A stretch of DNA of 64,000 nucleotides. It comes from Pilimelia anulata. Its GTDB lineage: Bacteria; Actinomycetota; Actinomycetes; Mycobacteriales; Micromonosporaceae. This document shows, piece after piece, positions 42,225-52,527 of this stretch (the stretch's first letter is position 1; every line of letters begins with the position of its first letter). The stretch spans positions 620,001 through 684,000 of the forward strand of contig NZ_BMQB01000001.1 in assembly GCF_014647895.1 (NCBI RefSeq), written 5' to 3'. Both the position numbers and the translations under genes were made by a program. The notes under the pieces are model-generated. The model did no database searches and was not told where the DNA came from. It worked only from the letters and a program-made list of their open reading frames with translations.

Positions 42225-43001
42225 ATGATCCTGCTGCACTCGTCCAAGACCATGCGCGCGCCGGCGCCCGCGGGCGGGCCGCCGACCGTGCCGGCGCTGC
42301 TGGACGACGCCCGGACGCTCATCGGCGAGCTGCGGGCGCTGCCCGCCGACCGGATCGCCGCGGTGATGGGCGTGTCCGCGGAGCTGGCCGCGGCCACCCG
42401 CGAGCTGCACGAGCGGTGGGACCCGGCCGGCGTCGCCGCGGCGGCGGACAGCTTCGTCGGCGACATCTACAGCGGGCTGCGCGCCCGCGAGCTGGACCCC
42501 GCCGACCGGGCGTACGCGCAGGAGCACCTGCGCATCCTCTCCGGCCTGTACGGCATCCTGCGCCCCGAGGACCGGATCCACCCGTACCGGCTCGAACTGG
42601 GGTACAAGCTGCCCGGCCCGCGGGTGACCGGCCTGTACGCGTTCTGGGGCGACCGGATCGCCGCGCAGCTCCCGCCGGCCGGGCCGATCGTCAACCTCAC
42701 CGCCGCCGAGTACGGGCGCACCGTCACCCGGTACGTCGCCGCCGACCGGCTGATCGCGCCCCGCTTCCTCACCGTCAGCCCGCGCACCGGCGAGCCGGCG
42801 TTCGTCACCGTGCACGCCAAGATCGCCCGTGGGGTGCTGGCCCGCTGGCTGATCACCGAGCGGGTCGCCGACCCGGCCGCGGTGGCCGGGTTCGACGGGA
42901 TCGGGTACCGGTACGACGCGGCCCGCAGCACCCCGGCCGAGCCGGTGTTCGTCTGCGCCGAATTCGGCGGAAAGGGCCTCAGCGTACGGTTGGCGCCCTG
43001 A
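42225..43001 (+). CDS. yaaA: Peroxide stress protein YaaA (DUF328/UPF0246)
   Basis: A 258-residue protein of the YaaA family, which lowers intracellular free iron under peroxide stress. Family landmarks are HSSKTM at the start, YSGLRARELD, LSGLYGILRPEDRIHPYRLE (about residues 105-124), GYKLPG, NLTAAEYGRTV and the C-terminal FDGIGYRYDA. Start is ATG 42225, with GTG three bases earlier as an alternative. It is separate from the transporter operon and lies upstream of the chemosensory operon with about 210 bp between. Confidence 0.92.
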   Translation: MILLHSSKTMRAPAPAGGPPTVPALLDDARTLIGELRALPADRIAAVMGVSAELAAATRELHERWDPAGVAAAADSFVGDIYSGLRARELDPADRAYAQEHLRILSGLYGILRPEDRIHPYRLELGYKLPGPRVTGLYAFWGDRIAAQLPPAGPIVNLTAAEYGRTVTRYVAADRLIAPRFLTVSPRTGEPAFVTVHAKIARGVLARWLITERVADPAAVAGFDGIGYRYDAARSTPAEPVFVCAEFGGKGLSVRLAP

Positions 43002-43122
43002 CAAACGTCCGACCATTTCCGGGCGGTGCTACACATTTGCCGTCGCCAATGCCGAGTCCGTGGCGAGCGCGAAAGCGGCCGTTCGGCACCTCGGTCCGGC
43101 AGGCGGAGTTAATCTGCAAATG

Positions 43123-43141
43123 TCAGTCGAAAACAGACTGA
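43123..43141 (+). promoter_or_regulatory. Inverted repeat upstream of the chemosensory operon
   Basis: TCAGTC (43123-43128) and GACTGA (43136-43141) flank a 7-base spacer GAAAACA in a relatively AT-rich stretch 75 bp before the first cheW. A regulator-binding site is plausible; no clear promoter pair could be fixed nearby. Confidence 0.4.
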
Positions 43142-43215
43142 ATCGTGCAGACCGTTATCGCACTGAATCCGTATGGCGGGTGCTGGATGTCCGGATGCGT
43201 CGCGGGGAGCGGGCC

Positions 43216-43677
43216 GTGAATCGGCGCGCGCTGCTGTTCCGCGCCGGGCCGCTGCTGTGCGGGCTGCCGCTGGAGGACGTCGTGGAGACGATGCGACCGC
43301 TGCCGGTCCGGCCGCTGGCCGACCTGCCGCCGTACGCCGCCGGCATCACCGTCGTGCGCGGCGCGCCCGTGCCCGTGCTGGACGCGGCCACCCTGCTCGG
43401 CGGCGCCGCCGGCCCGGTCAGCCGGTTCATCGCGGTGCGCGCCGACCCCGGCCCGGTCGTGCTCGCCACCGGCGAGGTCCTGGGCGTCGACGAGGGCGGC
43501 GGCGAGGCCGCGGATCGGGCCGGCGCGGACCGGGCCGGCATGGACCGGGCCGCCGCGGGGCCGGGGGTCGGCGGCATCCGCACGCACGACGCGGAGCCGC
43601 TGCTGCTCCTGCGCGGCGCCACGCTCGTCCCCGACGCGGTCTGGGACGCCCTCGACCGGCACGCGGGCGTCCCGTGA
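43216..43677 (+). CDS. cheW: CheW-like coupling protein (first)
   Basis: A 153-residue single CheW domain that would link receptor to CheA. LFRAGPLLCGLPLEDVVETMRPLPVRPL is the N-terminal subdomain (residues 6-33, quoted in two parts as LFRAGPLLCGLPLEDVV and ETMRPLPVRPL), then GITVVRGAPVPVLDAATLLG. A flexible Ala/Asp/Gly insert of about 25 residues interrupts the second barrel. Start is GTG 43216 close to GGGGAGC; ATG 43195 in frame is an alternative. First gene of the operon; its stop overlaps the cheR start. Confidence 0.85.
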   Translation: MNRRALLFRAGPLLCGLPLEDVVETMRPLPVRPLADLPPYAAGITVVRGAPVPVLDAATLLGGAAGPVSRFIAVRADPGPVVLATGEVLGVDEGGGEAADRAGADRAGMDRAAAGPGVGGIRTHDAEPLLLLRGATLVPDAVWDALDRHAGVP

Positions 43678-45095
43678 CCGACCGGCCGGACCCCGCGCAC
43701 GTCGACCGCTTCCGCGAACTCGTGGCCGCGCACCTCGGGCTGAGCTTCGACCCGCACGGCACCGACCCGCGCGGCACCGACCCGTACGGCGAGGTGCTGC
43801 GCCGCCGCGCCACCCGGCACGGCCTGTCCGCCCGCGGCTACCTCGCCAGGCTGGCCACCGCCCCCGACCGGGACGAGCTGGCCGCGCTCGCCGAGGCGCT
43901 CACGATCACCGAGACGTACTTCTTCCGCCACCCCGAGCAGCTCCGGGCGCTCGCCGCGGTGGTGCTGCCCGCCCGGCTGCGGGCGCGGGACGGGCAGCGG
44001 CTGCTGCGGCTGCTGTCGGTCGGCTGCTCGTCCGGCGAGGAGGCGTACACGCTGGCGATCCTCGGCCTGACGGCGGTCCCCGAGCCGGGCTGGGACGTGC
44101 ACGTGCGCGGGCTCGACGCCAACCCGGCCGTACTGCGCCGGGCGGTCGCCGGGCGGTACTCGGCCTGGGCGCTGCGGGAGACCCCGGTCGCGGTCCGGCG
44201 GCGCTGGTTCACCGCCCGCGGGCAGCGGTACGAGGTGGTGCCGGAGCTGCGGCGCCGGGTCGGCTTCGTCCAGCACAACGTCGCGGCCGACCCGCTGCCC
44301 GGCGGGGAGTACGACGTGATCTGCTGCCGCAACCTGCTGATGTACCTGCACCCGGTCGTCGCCCAGCAGCTCGTCTCCCGGATGACCCGGGCGCTGGCGC
44401 CCGGCGGCGCCCTGCTGCTCGGTCACACCGACACCCTCGGCGCCCGGCCGGCGGGCCTGCGCGTCCGGGACAGCCACGACGCCTTCTACTACGAGCGCGT
44501 GCCCGACCCGCCGGCGCCGGGTACCGGGGCGGCACCGGCGGCCGCCGCGCCCGGGCCCGACGCGGAGGCCGGCGGCGCGGCCGTCCCCGCCGCCCGCCCA
44601 GCCGCCGGCGGGGACCGGCGGCTGGCCACCCGGCTGCTGCGCGAGGAGCGGTACGCCGAGGCCCTCGCCGCCCTCCCGCCCGCCGGCGCCGACCGCCCGG
44701 CCGCGCTGCTGCGCGCGGTCCTGCTGGCGCACGCCGGCCGCGCCGTCGAGGCCGTCGCCGCCTGCCGCGAGCTGCTCGCCGCGGACGGGCGCAGTGCCGA
44801 CGCCCACCACCTGCTCGGCACCTGCGTCGAGGAGGCCGACCCGGCCGCGGCCGACCAGCGGTACCGGCTGGCCGCCCGGCTGGACCCCGACTTCGCCCAG
44901 CCCTGGCTGCGGCTCGGCGTGCTCGCCGGCCGGCGCGGCGACCGGGCGGCCGAGCGGGAGGCGCTGGCCCGGGCGATCGCCCTGCTGCCCGGCGAGAGCG
45001 ACGAGCGGATCCTGTACTTCGGTGGCGGGTTCGGCCGGCACGCGCTGCTCGGCGTGTGCCGCGGCCGGATCGGCGCCGCGGGGAGCGCCCGGTGA
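43674..45095 (+). CDS. cheR: CheR methyltransferase with TPR tail
   Basis: A 473-residue receptor methyltransferase. The N-terminal helical domain is followed by the SAM site [17 protein letters not shown] (near 107-123), [25 protein letters not shown] and [11 protein letters not shown]. After a Pro/Ala linker (about 285-320) the C-terminal 150 residues form tetratricopeptide-like helices ([37 protein letters not shown], quoted here as motif words [10 protein letters not shown] and [18 protein letters not shown]). CheR-TPR fusions are typical of WspC and FrzF in non-flagellar chemosensory systems. GTG start overlaps the cheW stop. Confidence 0.92.
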   Translation: MTDRPDPAHVDRFRELVAAHLGLSFDPHGTDPRGTDPYGEVLRRRATRHGLSARGYLARLATAPDRDELAALAEALTITETYFFRHPEQLRALAAVVLPARLRARDGQRLLRLLSVGCSSGEEAYTLAILGLTAVPEPGWDVHVRGLDANPAVLRRAVAGRYSAWALRETPVAVRRRWFTARGQRYEVVPELRRRVGFVQHNVAADPLPGGEYDVICCRNLLMYLHPVVAQQLVSRMTRALAPGGALLLGHTDTLGARPAGLRVRDSHDAFYYERVPDPPAPGTGAAPAAAAPGPDAEAGGAAVPAARPAAGGDRRLATRLLREERYAEALAALPPAGADRPAALLRAVLLAHAGRAVEAVAACRELLAADGRSADAHHLLGTCVEEADPAAADQRYRLAARLDPDFAQPWLRLGVLAGRRGDRAAEREALARAIALLPGESDERILYFGGGFGRHALLGVCRGRIGAAGSAR

Positions 45096-45625
45096 GCCCC
45101 GCCGCCGGCGACCTGGCCGACCGGCTCGGGCCGCTGCGGTCGGCGTTCGACCGGTCGTTCATGGACCCGCCGCGCCCGTCCGGCGAGGCCGGCGACCACC
45201 TGCTCGCCGTCGGCGTCGGCGCCCGCCGGTGCGCGATCCGGCTGGCCGAGACCGCCGGGCTGTTCGCCGACCGGCCGGTCACCGCGCTGCCGGGCCCCCT
45301 GCCGGGGCTGCTCGGCGTGGCCACCTTCCGCGGCGTCGTCGTCCCGGTGTACGGGCTGGCGAGCGTCCTCGGCGACCCGCCCGACCCGGACCCGCGCTGG
45401 CTGGTGCTGGCCGCCGGCACGCCCGCGCTGGCGCTGGCCTTCGGCCGGTTGGACGGGCACCTGCGGCTGCCGGCCGACGCGCTGGTCCGGTACCCGCCGG
45501 ACGCCGACCGGCCGCGCTGCCTCAACGGCATGGCGCGGCTGCCCGACCGGACGCTCGGCGTCCTCGACCTGCGCGCGATCCGCGCGGAAATCCACGCCTT
45601 AGCCGGCCACCCGGAGGGGAGCTGA
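45092..45625 (+). CDS. cheW: CheW-like coupling protein (second)
   Basis: A 177-residue CheW domain. [22 protein letters not shown] (residues about 30-51), [22 protein letters not shown] and [11 protein letters not shown] are the standard strands. An N-terminal 28-residue extension precedes the domain. GTG start in a GTGA overlap with cheR. Two different CheW genes in one operon is the Wsp and Frz pattern. Confidence 0.9.
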   Translation: MSPAAGDLADRLGPLRSAFDRSFMDPPRPSGEAGDHLLAVGVGARRCAIRLAETAGLFADRPVTALPGPLPGLLGVATFRGVVVPVYGLASVLGDPPDPDPRWLVLAAGTPALALAFGRLDGHLRLPADALVRYPPDADRPRCLNGMARLPDRTLGVLDLRAIRAEIHALAGHPEGS

Positions 45626-45630
45626 CCGTG

Positions 45631-47112
45631 ATGACGGTGGCACGACAATGGACGTTCGGCCGGCGGATCGGCGTCGGCTTCGCGGCGATGGTGGGGCTCA
45701 CGGTGATCGTGGGCGCGATGGCGATCCTCGCCGTCAACGTGGTCCGGTCCGACAAGGACGGCGTGATCGACGGCGCCGTCAGCCGGGTGGTGAACGTCGA
45801 GCGGCTGCGCGCCATCTCGGGCAACCAGGCGGCGCAGACCCGCGGGTACCTGCTCACCGGCGACGAGCAGAGCATCGTCCGCGCGCAGCAGGCGAGCACC
45901 GAGTTCGCCGACCAGCTCGCCCGGCTGCGCAGCAGCGCCGGGATCTCCGCCACCGAGCGCGGCATGCTGGACGGCATCGAGCAGGCCATGACCGACTACC
46001 GCGTGGGCCTGGACCGGGTCGTGGCCCAGCGCCGCGCCGGGGTGCCGCTGGACCGGATCGGCCGGGCGTTCGAGGCCGAGATGCTGCCCCGCCGCGTCGA
46101 GTTGGAGAACCGCATCGCGCTGCTGCGCACCCAGCTCGACCGGCAACTGGTCACCGACCGCCGGGCCGCCGACCGGGCGGCCGAACGGGCGCTGCTGTGG
46201 CTGCTGGTCGTCGTGCTGGTCACCTCGGCCGTCGGCGCGGTGCTCGCGTTGTACCTGTCCCGGATGCTGTCCCGGCAGATCGGCGGCGTGGTCGGGCACA
46301 TCCAGAGTTCCTCGGCCGAGCTGGAGGCCGTGGCCGTGCAGCAGGCCAACGGCGCCCGCGAGCAGGCCACCGCGATGAACGAGATCACCACGACCACGAA
46401 CGAGCTGACGATCACGTCCCGGCAGATCGTGGACACGGCGCAGCGGGTCTCCCGCACCGCCGAGCAGACCGCCGAGGCGGCCCGGACCGGCGACGCCACC
46501 ATCGACCAGACCCGGGAGTCGATGATCGCGATCCGCCGGCAGGTGGACCTCATCGTCGGGCACATGCTGGAGCTGGGCGAGAAGTCGCAGCAGATCGGCG
46601 TGATCGTCGAACTGGTCTCGGAGCTGGCCGAGCAGACGAACATCCTGGCCATCAACGCCACCATCGAGGCCAGCGGGGCGGGGGAGTGGGGGCGCCGGTT
46701 CGCCGTCGTCGCCGACGAGATCCGCAAGCTCGCCGACCGGACGGCCGGCTCGGCCAAGGAGATCCGGGCGCTGGTCGACGACGTGCGGGGCGCGGTCAAC
46801 ACCACGGTCATGGCGACCGAGACCGGCGCGAAGGCCGTCGACTCGGGCGCCCAGCGGTTCGACGAGGTGACCGCGGCGTTCAACCGGATCTCCGGCATGG
46901 TCGCCACCACCACCGACGCCGCCCGGGAGATCGAGCTGTCCACCCGGCAGCAGAGCACCGCGGTCGAGCAGACCAACGTCGCCGTCGGCGACACCGCCCG
47001 GGTCACCCAGGAGACCGAGGTCAGCTCGACCCAGACCCGGCAGACCGCGTCCCAGCTCGCCGGGCTGGCCGGCGAGCTGATGCGGCTGGTCAGTACGAAG
47101 GGCGGGGGCTAG
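45631..47112 (+). CDS. Methyl-accepting chemosensory receptor, no recognisable HAMP
   Basis: A 493-residue receptor with helix 1 at 14-36, an outer four-helix-bundle type domain (37-186, CHASE3-like: [28 protein letters not shown] is the typical word) and helix 2 at 187-209. The cytoplasmic part starts at once with [18 protein letters not shown] and runs into coiled coil; no 50-residue HAMP is seen. The kinase-contact tip is intact: [15 protein letters not shown] then [17 protein letters not shown]. No C-terminal CheR-tethering pentapeptide. Start is ATG 45631 behind GGAGGGGA. It should feed signals from an outer ligand or envelope state to CheA. Confidence 0.92.
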   Translation: MTVARQWTFGRRIGVGFAAMVGLTVIVGAMAILAVNVVRSDKDGVIDGAVSRVVNVERLRAISGNQAAQTRGYLLTGDEQSIVRAQQASTEFADQLARLRSSAGISATERGMLDGIEQAMTDYRVGLDRVVAQRRAGVPLDRIGRAFEAEMLPRRVELENRIALLRTQLDRQLVTDRRAADRAAERALLWLLVVVLVTSAVGAVLALYLSRMLSRQIGGVVGHIQSSSAELEAVAVQQANGAREQATAMNEITTTTNELTITSRQIVDTAQRVSRTAEQTAEAARTGDATIDQTRESMIAIRRQVDLIVGHMLELGEKSQQIGVIVELVSELAEQTNILAINATIEASGAGEWGRRFAVVADEIRKLADRTAGSAKEIRALVDDVRGAVNTTVMATETGAKAVDSGAQRFDEVTAAFNRISGMVATTTDAAREIELSTRQQSTAVEQTNVAVGDTARVTQETEVSSTQTRQTASQLAGLAGELMRLVSTKGGG

Positions 47113-47114
47113 CG

Positions 47115-49229
47115 GTGGCCGACGACCCGCTGCGCTACTTCCGGATCGAGGCCCGCGAGCTGGCCGACGAGCTGAGCCGGGGCGTCCTCGACCTGGAGGC
47201 GTCCCCGGCCGACCCGGAGCCGGTGGGTCGGCTGCTGCGCGCCGCGCACACGCTCAAGGGCGCGGCCCGGGTGGTCCGGCAGGGGGAGCTGGCCGACCGC
47301 ACGCATGCGGTCGAGGACCTGCTGGTGCCGTACCGCGGCGGCGGCGAGCCGGTGCCCCGCGACGTGCTCACCCGGCTGCTCGCCCTGGTCGACGGGCTGG
47401 ACGCCGCCGTCGGCGGGCTCGCCGCCCCGCCGGGGGAGGAGCCCGCCCCCGCGGCCGTACCCGCCGCCGACCCGGCCGACCCGGGCGCGCCGGCCGGGCC
47501 GCCCGAGCCGGCGCCGGCCGCCGCGGCGGCCGGCGTGCTGCCGACCGTCCGGGCCGACACCCGGGACGTGGACGAGCTGCTGGACGTCGTCGGCGAGGCG
47601 TACGCCCAGTTCGCGCCCCTGCGCCGCCAGGTCGACGCGGTCGACCGGGCCCGGCGCACCGCCGAGCTGCTCGCCGACCGGCTGCGGGTCCGGGCGCACG
47701 ACGACGGCGCCCCCGACCGGTCCCGCGAGTCCGGGCACGCCACCGCCGTCCGGCTGGCCGGCGAGCTGACCGCCCTCGGCCGGCACCTCACCGACTCCGC
47801 CGCGTACGTGCAGCGCGAGCTGGACGAGGTGCGGCAGCGGGCCGAGCGGCTGCGCCTGGTGCCCGCCGCGAGCATCTTCACCCCGCTGCGCCGGGCCGTC
47901 CGGGACGCCGCCGACGCCGAGGGCAAGGCCGCCACCTTCGACGCCGCGGGCGGGGACCTGCGGCTGGACCCGCACGTGCTGACGCTCGTCGGGAACGCGC
48001 TGCTGCACGTCGTCCGCAACGCCGTCGCCCACGGCATCGAGCCGGCCGCCGGGCGGGCCGCCGCCGGCAAGCCCGCCGAGGGCCGGATCGCCGTCGACGT
48101 CGCCCGCCGCGGCGGGCACGCCGCGTTCCGCTGCCGCGACGACGGCGCCGGCTTCGACCTGGCGGCGCTGCGCCGGGCCGCCGGGGCGACCGGCTGGCGC
48201 GGCACCGGCGACCCCGACCGGGACCTGCGCGAGCTGGTGGACCTGCTGCTGCGCGGTGGGATCAGCACCGCCGAGACGGTCACCGCCGTCGCCGGCCGGG
48301 GCATCGGCCTGGACGTGCTGCGCGACGTCGCCGAGCAGCTCGGCGGCGAGGTCGCGGTCGAGACCGAGCCCGGCGCCGGCACCACGATCGAGCTGGCCGT
48401 CCCGCTCACCGTGGTGTCGCTGCGCGGGCTCACCGTCCGCGCCGCCGGCTGCGAGGCCACGCTGCCGCTGGACGCCGTCCGCGGCTGCCTGCGGCTGGAC
48501 CCCGACGCCGCCGCGCAGGCCGCCGCCGCCGGGGCCGTCCCGCACGGCGGGAACCTGCTGCCGTACGTGGCGCTCGCCGGCCTGCTCCCCGGACCGCCCG
48601 CCGTCGGCGGCGACACCGTCGCGGTGATCGTCGCGGCCGGCGACGACACCGCCGCCGTCGGCGCCGAGGCGCTGCTCGGCGCGTCCACCCTGGTCGGCCG
48701 CCCGCTGCCCGACCTCGCGCCGGCCGACCCGATCGTCGGCGGCGTGACCATCGACGTCGAGGGCATCCCGCGGATCGTGCTGGACCCGCACGCCCTGGTC
48801 GGCGCCGCCGCCGGCGGCCGGGGCGCCGGGCCGGCGCCGGCCGACCGGGAGGAGGCGGTCGACCGGTCGGTCCTCGTCGTGGACGACTCGCTGACCACCC
48901 GGATGCTGGAGCGCAGCATCCTGGAGTCGGCCGGGTACCACGTCGACCTCGCCGCCTCCGGCGAGGAGGGGCTGAGCAAGGCCGCCGGCGGCCGGTACGC
49001 GCTGTTCCTCGTCGACATCGACATGCCCGGCATCGACGGCTTCACCTTCGTCGAGCGGGCCCGCGCGGACACCGCCATCGGCGACACCCCGGTGATCCTG
49101 GTCAGCTCCCGGACCAGCGCCGAGGACCGGCAGCGCGGCGCGGCCGCCGGCGCGAACGCGTACCTGGCCAAGAGCGAGTTCAACCAGGACGAGCTGCTGC
49201 GCCGGATCCGGGAACTGGTCGGCGCATGA
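47115..49229 (+). CDS. cheA: CheA histidine kinase fused to a receiver domain
   Basis: A 704-residue hybrid kinase. Domains: HPt (1-105) with His45 in AAHTLKGAARVV; Pro/Ala linker; dimerisation and HATPase (about 175-435) with LLHVVRNAVAHGIEP, CRDDGAGFD and GRGIGLDVL; CheW-like domain (about 440-570); receiver (about 583-704) with the acceptor aspartate in LVDIDMPG. The P2 docking domain is absent or unrecognisable. CheA-REC fusions are typical of WspE/FrzE systems controlling functions other than flagellar rotation. GTG start three bases after the receptor stop; its end overlaps cheB. Confidence 0.93.
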   Translation: MADDPLRYFRIEARELADELSRGVLDLEASPADPEPVGRLLRAAHTLKGAARVVRQGELADRTHAVEDLLVPYRGGGEPVPRDVLTRLLALVDGLDAAVGGLAAPPGEEPAPAAVPAADPADPGAPAGPPEPAPAAAAAGVLPTVRADTRDVDELLDVVGEAYAQFAPLRRQVDAVDRARRTAELLADRLRVRAHDDGAPDRSRESGHATAVRLAGELTALGRHLTDSAAYVQRELDEVRQRAERLRLVPAASIFTPLRRAVRDAADAEGKAATFDAAGGDLRLDPHVLTLVGNALLHVVRNAVAHGIEPAAGRAAAGKPAEGRIAVDVARRGGHAAFRCRDDGAGFDLAALRRAAGATGWRGTGDPDRDLRELVDLLLRGGISTAETVTAVAGRGIGLDVLRDVAEQLGGEVAVETEPGAGTTIELAVPLTVVSLRGLTVRAAGCEATLPLDAVRGCLRLDPDAAAQAAAAGAVPHGGNLLPYVALAGLLPGPPAVGGDTVAVIVAAGDDTAAVGAEALLGASTLVGRPLPDLAPADPIVGGVTIDVEGIPRIVLDPHALVGAAAGGRGAGPAPADREEAVDRSVLVVDDSLTTRMLERSILESAGYHVDLAASGEEGLSKAAGGRYALFLVDIDMPGIDGFTFVERARADTAIGDTPVILVSSRTSAEDRQRGAAAGANAYLAKSEFNQDELLRRIRELVGA

Positions 49230-50317
49230 GCCGGGGCAGCGTGCGGGTGCTGGTCGTGGAGGACTCCCCGACCGCGCGGCACTGCCTGCTGGAGGCGCTG
49301 TCCGCGGACCCCGGCATCGCCATCGTCGCCGAGGCCGCCAACGGCGTCGACGCGGTCGAGCTGTGCCGCCGGCTGCGCCCCGACGTCGTCACCATGGACG
49401 TCGTCCTGCCCGGCATGAGCGGCCTGGCCGCCACCGAGCAGATCATGGCCAGCTTCCCCACGCCGATCCTGGTCGTCTCCGCCGGCGAGCGCAGCGAGGT
49501 GTTCACCACGTACGACGCGCTCGCCGCGGGCGCGGTCGACGTGCTGGAGAAGCCGCGCGGGGACAGCACCGACGACACCTGGGGCGCCCGGCTGCGCGCC
49601 GCGGTCAAGCTGCTCGCCCGGGTGCCGGTGGTCACCCGGCACCGGCGCGAGCCCGTCCCGCCGGCGGCGCCGGTGCCCGGCGCGCCGCGGCTGACCGTAC
49701 CGGGGCCGGCGATCGGCCTGCTCGCCCTCGGCGCCTCCACCGGCGGGCCCGGCGCGGTGGTCGAGCTGCTGCGGGCGCTGCCCGGCGACTTCGCCGCGCC
49801 GATCCTGCTGGTCCAGCACATCTCGACGAACGAGCCGTTCGCGGTGGCGTTCACCGACTGGCTGGGCGGGCGGGCGCACCGCCGGGTCCGGTACGCCCGC
49901 GGCGGCGAGCCGATCGCCACCCTCGGCGGCCAGGTGGTGATGGCCCCGCCGGACCGGCACCTGCTCGTCCACCACGGGCACCTGCGGATCAGCGACGCCC
50001 CCGAGCGGCACTCCTGCCGGCCGTCGGTGGACACGCTGTTCGAGAGCGTCGCCGCGCAGTACGGCAGCGCGTCCGCTGCCTGCCTGCTCAGCGGCATGGG
50101 CCGCGACGGTGCCGCCGGGCTGCTCGCCGTCCGGACCGCGGGCGGGCACACCTTCGCCCAGGACGAGGCGTCCTGCGTCGTGTACGGCATGCCGCGGGCG
50201 GCGGTCGAGCTGCGGGCGGCCGGCCGGGTGCTGCCCCCGGCGGAGATGGCCACCTACCTGGCGCCGCTGGCGGGGCCGGGCGGATCGACGGGGAACCGAT
50301 GGCGCACACAGTCCTGA
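49226..50317 (+). CDS. cheB: CheB methylesterase response regulator
   Basis: A 363-residue protein with an N-terminal receiver (acceptor Asp58 in VVTMDVVLPG) and a C-terminal methylesterase with Ser171 (GASTGGPG), His198 (VQHIS) and Asp294 (GMGRDGA). Together with CheR it sets receptor methylation and adaptation. ATG overlaps the cheA stop (ATGA) and its 3' end overlaps the next gene by 19 bp. Confidence 0.95.
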   Translation: MSRGSVRVLVVEDSPTARHCLLEALSADPGIAIVAEAANGVDAVELCRRLRPDVVTMDVVLPGMSGLAATEQIMASFPTPILVVSAGERSEVFTTYDALAAGAVDVLEKPRGDSTDDTWGARLRAAVKLLARVPVVTRHRREPVPPAAPVPGAPRLTVPGPAIGLLALGASTGGPGAVVELLRALPGDFAAPILLVQHISTNEPFAVAFTDWLGGRAHRRVRYARGGEPIATLGGQVVMAPPDRHLLVHHGHLRISDAPERHSCRPSVDTLFESVAAQYGSASAACLLSGMGRDGAAGLLAVRTAGGHTFAQDEASCVVYGMPRAAVELRAAGRVLPPAEMATYLAPLAGPGGSTGNRWRTQS

Positions 50318-52389
50318 TCGTGGACGACAGCCTGACCGTCCGGATGGACCTCGACGAGGCCTTCCGCGGCGCCGGGCTGGCCACGACGCTCTGCGCGACC
50401 GGCGAGCAGGCCCGGGCGGCGCTGGCCGCCGACCGGTACGACGTCGCCGTCCTGGACGTCCTGCTGCCCGACGCCGACGGCGTGGACCTGCTGCGCGGGA
50501 TGCGCGCCGACACCGCCCACGCCGACACGATCATCCTGCTGCTCTCCACCGAGGCCGAGGTCACCGACCGGCTGCACGGCCTGCGCACCGGCGCCGACGA
50601 GTACCTGGGCAAGCCGTACGACGCCGGTTACGTCATCGCCCGCACCCGGCAGTTGCTCAGCGACCGGTCGGCGCCCGACCCCGAGCGGGCGACCGTGCTG
50701 GTGATCGACGACAGCCGCACGTACCGGGAGCTGCTGCGCAAGGTGCTCGCCGAGGCCGGGTACGCGGTGCTGGCCGCCGCCAGCGGCGAGGAGGGCCTGC
50801 GGATCGCCGCCGACCGGCGCCCCAGCGCGATCGTGGTGGACAACATCCTGCCCGGCATCGACGGCGCCACCGTCATCCGCCGGGTCCGGCTCGACGCCGC
50901 CCTGCGCGACGTGCCGTGCGTGCTGTTCACCGCCGCCGACGACGGCGCCACCGAGCTGCGCACGCTGGAGGCCGGCGCCGACGCCGTCGTCCGCAAGCAG
51001 GACGACCTGTCGGTGGTGCTGGCCACCCTCGGCACGATCCTGCGCGACCCGGCCGACTACCTGCCCATCCCGTCCGCGGGCAGCATGCACGGCCCGACCA
51101 AGCTGCTGCTCATCGACACCGACCGGGACCGGTTGCAGGGGACCGCCGAGGCGCTGCGCGGCGGCGGCCACGAGGTCGTCCTCGCCGACCGGACCGACGA
51201 CGCGCTCGCCCTGCTCGCCGCCCAGCCGGTCGACTGCGTGGTGCTGGACGGGCAGGTCCCCGGCGTGGACAGCGGCGCGGTCGTGGCCAACATCCGGGCG
51301 CTGCCGGAGCTGCACGACGTACCGATCGTGGTCCTCGGCGACCGGGCCGACCCGGACGCCCTCGTCCGCTGCCTCGCCGCCGGCGCCGACCACTACGTCG
51401 GCCGGGACGAGGGCCCGGAGCTGCTGCGGGCCAACATCCGCAGCCAGATCCGCCGCCGCCGGTCCCAGGACAAGGCCAGGCGGATCCGCGAGGAGCTGCT
51501 GCGCGGCGAGATCGAGGCGGCCGAGGCGCGGGCCGCCCGGGAGCTGGCCGCCGCCCGGGCCGAGCTGGTGGAGAAGCTCGAGTGGCGCAACGAGGAGCTG
51601 GACGCGTTCACCGGCTCGGTCACCCACGACCTGCGCTCGCCGCTGCAGGTGATCGGCGGCCTGGCCGAGATGCTGATCGAGGACGAGCTGGAATCGCTCA
51701 GCCCGGCCGGCCAGCACCGGATCCAGCGGATCCACGCGGCGTCGCTGCGGATGTCCGACATGGTCGACTCGCTGCTGCTGCTGTCCCGGGCCAGCCGGGC
51801 CGAGCTGCGCCGCGAGCCGGTCGACCTGACGGCGCTGGCCCGGGAGATCGTCGAGGAGCTGCGCGGCCGGGACCCGGACCGCGCGGTCGACGTCCGGATC
51901 GCCGACGGGATGGTCGCCCCCGGCGACCCCGGCCTGCTGCGGGTGGTGCTGGCCAACCTCATCGGCAACGCGTGGAAGTTCACCGGCCGCGCGGCCGCGC
52001 CGCTGATCGAGGTGGGCAGCACCGAGCGCGGCGCGGAGACGGCGTACTGGGTGCGGGACAACGGCGCCGGCTTCCCCGGCGCGGACGCCGAGCGGATCTT
52101 CCGGCCGTTCCAGCGGATGCACGCCGCGGAGGACTTCCCCGGTACCGGCATCGGCCTGACCACCGTGCACCGCATCCTGGACCGGCACGCGGGCCGGATT
52201 CGCGCCGACAGCGAGGTCGGCCGGGGCGCGACCTTCACCTTCACCCTGCCCCACGACGCGCCCGCCGCCCCGCCCCCGGACCAAGCCGGCACCCAGCCCC
52301 ACGATCAGGCCGAGGCCCTGCCGCGCGATCCGGCTGGGGCCCGGTCGCGCGATTCGGTCAGCGCGCCGCCGCGCGATCCGGCCGGGTAA
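50299..52389 (+). CDS. Hybrid histidine kinase with three receiver domains
   Basis: A 696-residue soluble protein: receiver 1 (4-120, Asp53), receiver 2 (132-248, Asp181), receiver 3 (267-385, Asp317), a coiled coil (about 392-435), HisKA with His443 in FTGSVTHDLRSPLQ and HATPase (about 540-655; NLIGNAWKF, DNGAGF, GTGIGLTTV), then a Pro/Asp-rich repeat tail. It replaces the GGDEF regulator WspR or a CheY as last gene of the array, so CheA phosphate could enter one receiver and influence the kinase. No partner response regulator is nearby. ATG 50299 lies inside the end of cheB. Confidence 0.92.
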   Translation: MAHTVLIVDDSLTVRMDLDEAFRGAGLATTLCATGEQARAALAADRYDVAVLDVLLPDADGVDLLRGMRADTAHADTIILLLSTEAEVTDRLHGLRTGADEYLGKPYDAGYVIARTRQLLSDRSAPDPERATVLVIDDSRTYRELLRKVLAEAGYAVLAAASGEEGLRIAADRRPSAIVVDNILPGIDGATVIRRVRLDAALRDVPCVLFTAADDGATELRTLEAGADAVVRKQDDLSVVLATLGTILRDPADYLPIPSAGSMHGPTKLLLIDTDRDRLQGTAEALRGGGHEVVLADRTDDALALLAAQPVDCVVLDGQVPGVDSGAVVANIRALPELHDVPIVVLGDRADPDALVRCLAAGADHYVGRDEGPELLRANIRSQIRRRRSQDKARRIREELLRGEIEAAEARAARELAAARAELVEKLEWRNEELDAFTGSVTHDLRSPLQVIGGLAEMLIEDELESLSPAGQHRIQRIHAASLRMSDMVDSLLLLSRASRAELRREPVDLTALAREIVEELRGRDPDRAVDVRIADGMVAPGDPGLLRVVLANLIGNAWKFTGRAAAPLIEVGSTERGAETAYWVRDNGAGFPGADAERIFRPFQRMHAAEDFPGTGIGLTTVHRILDRHAGRIRADSEVGRGATFTFTLPHDAPAAPPPDQAGTQPHDQAEALPRDPAGARSRDSVSAPPRDPAG

Positions 52390-52527
52390 ATCGGTCGGCG
52401 CGGTCGGGGGGCGCGCCTATTCTGGGCGGTGGCCCGCGGCGCGGGCCCTGCCGCCCGGCGTGCGCGCGCCGGGTCGATCCGTCCGGAGGCGACATGGCCC
52501 GCACCCCCCACCCCGCGGCGGCCCGCC

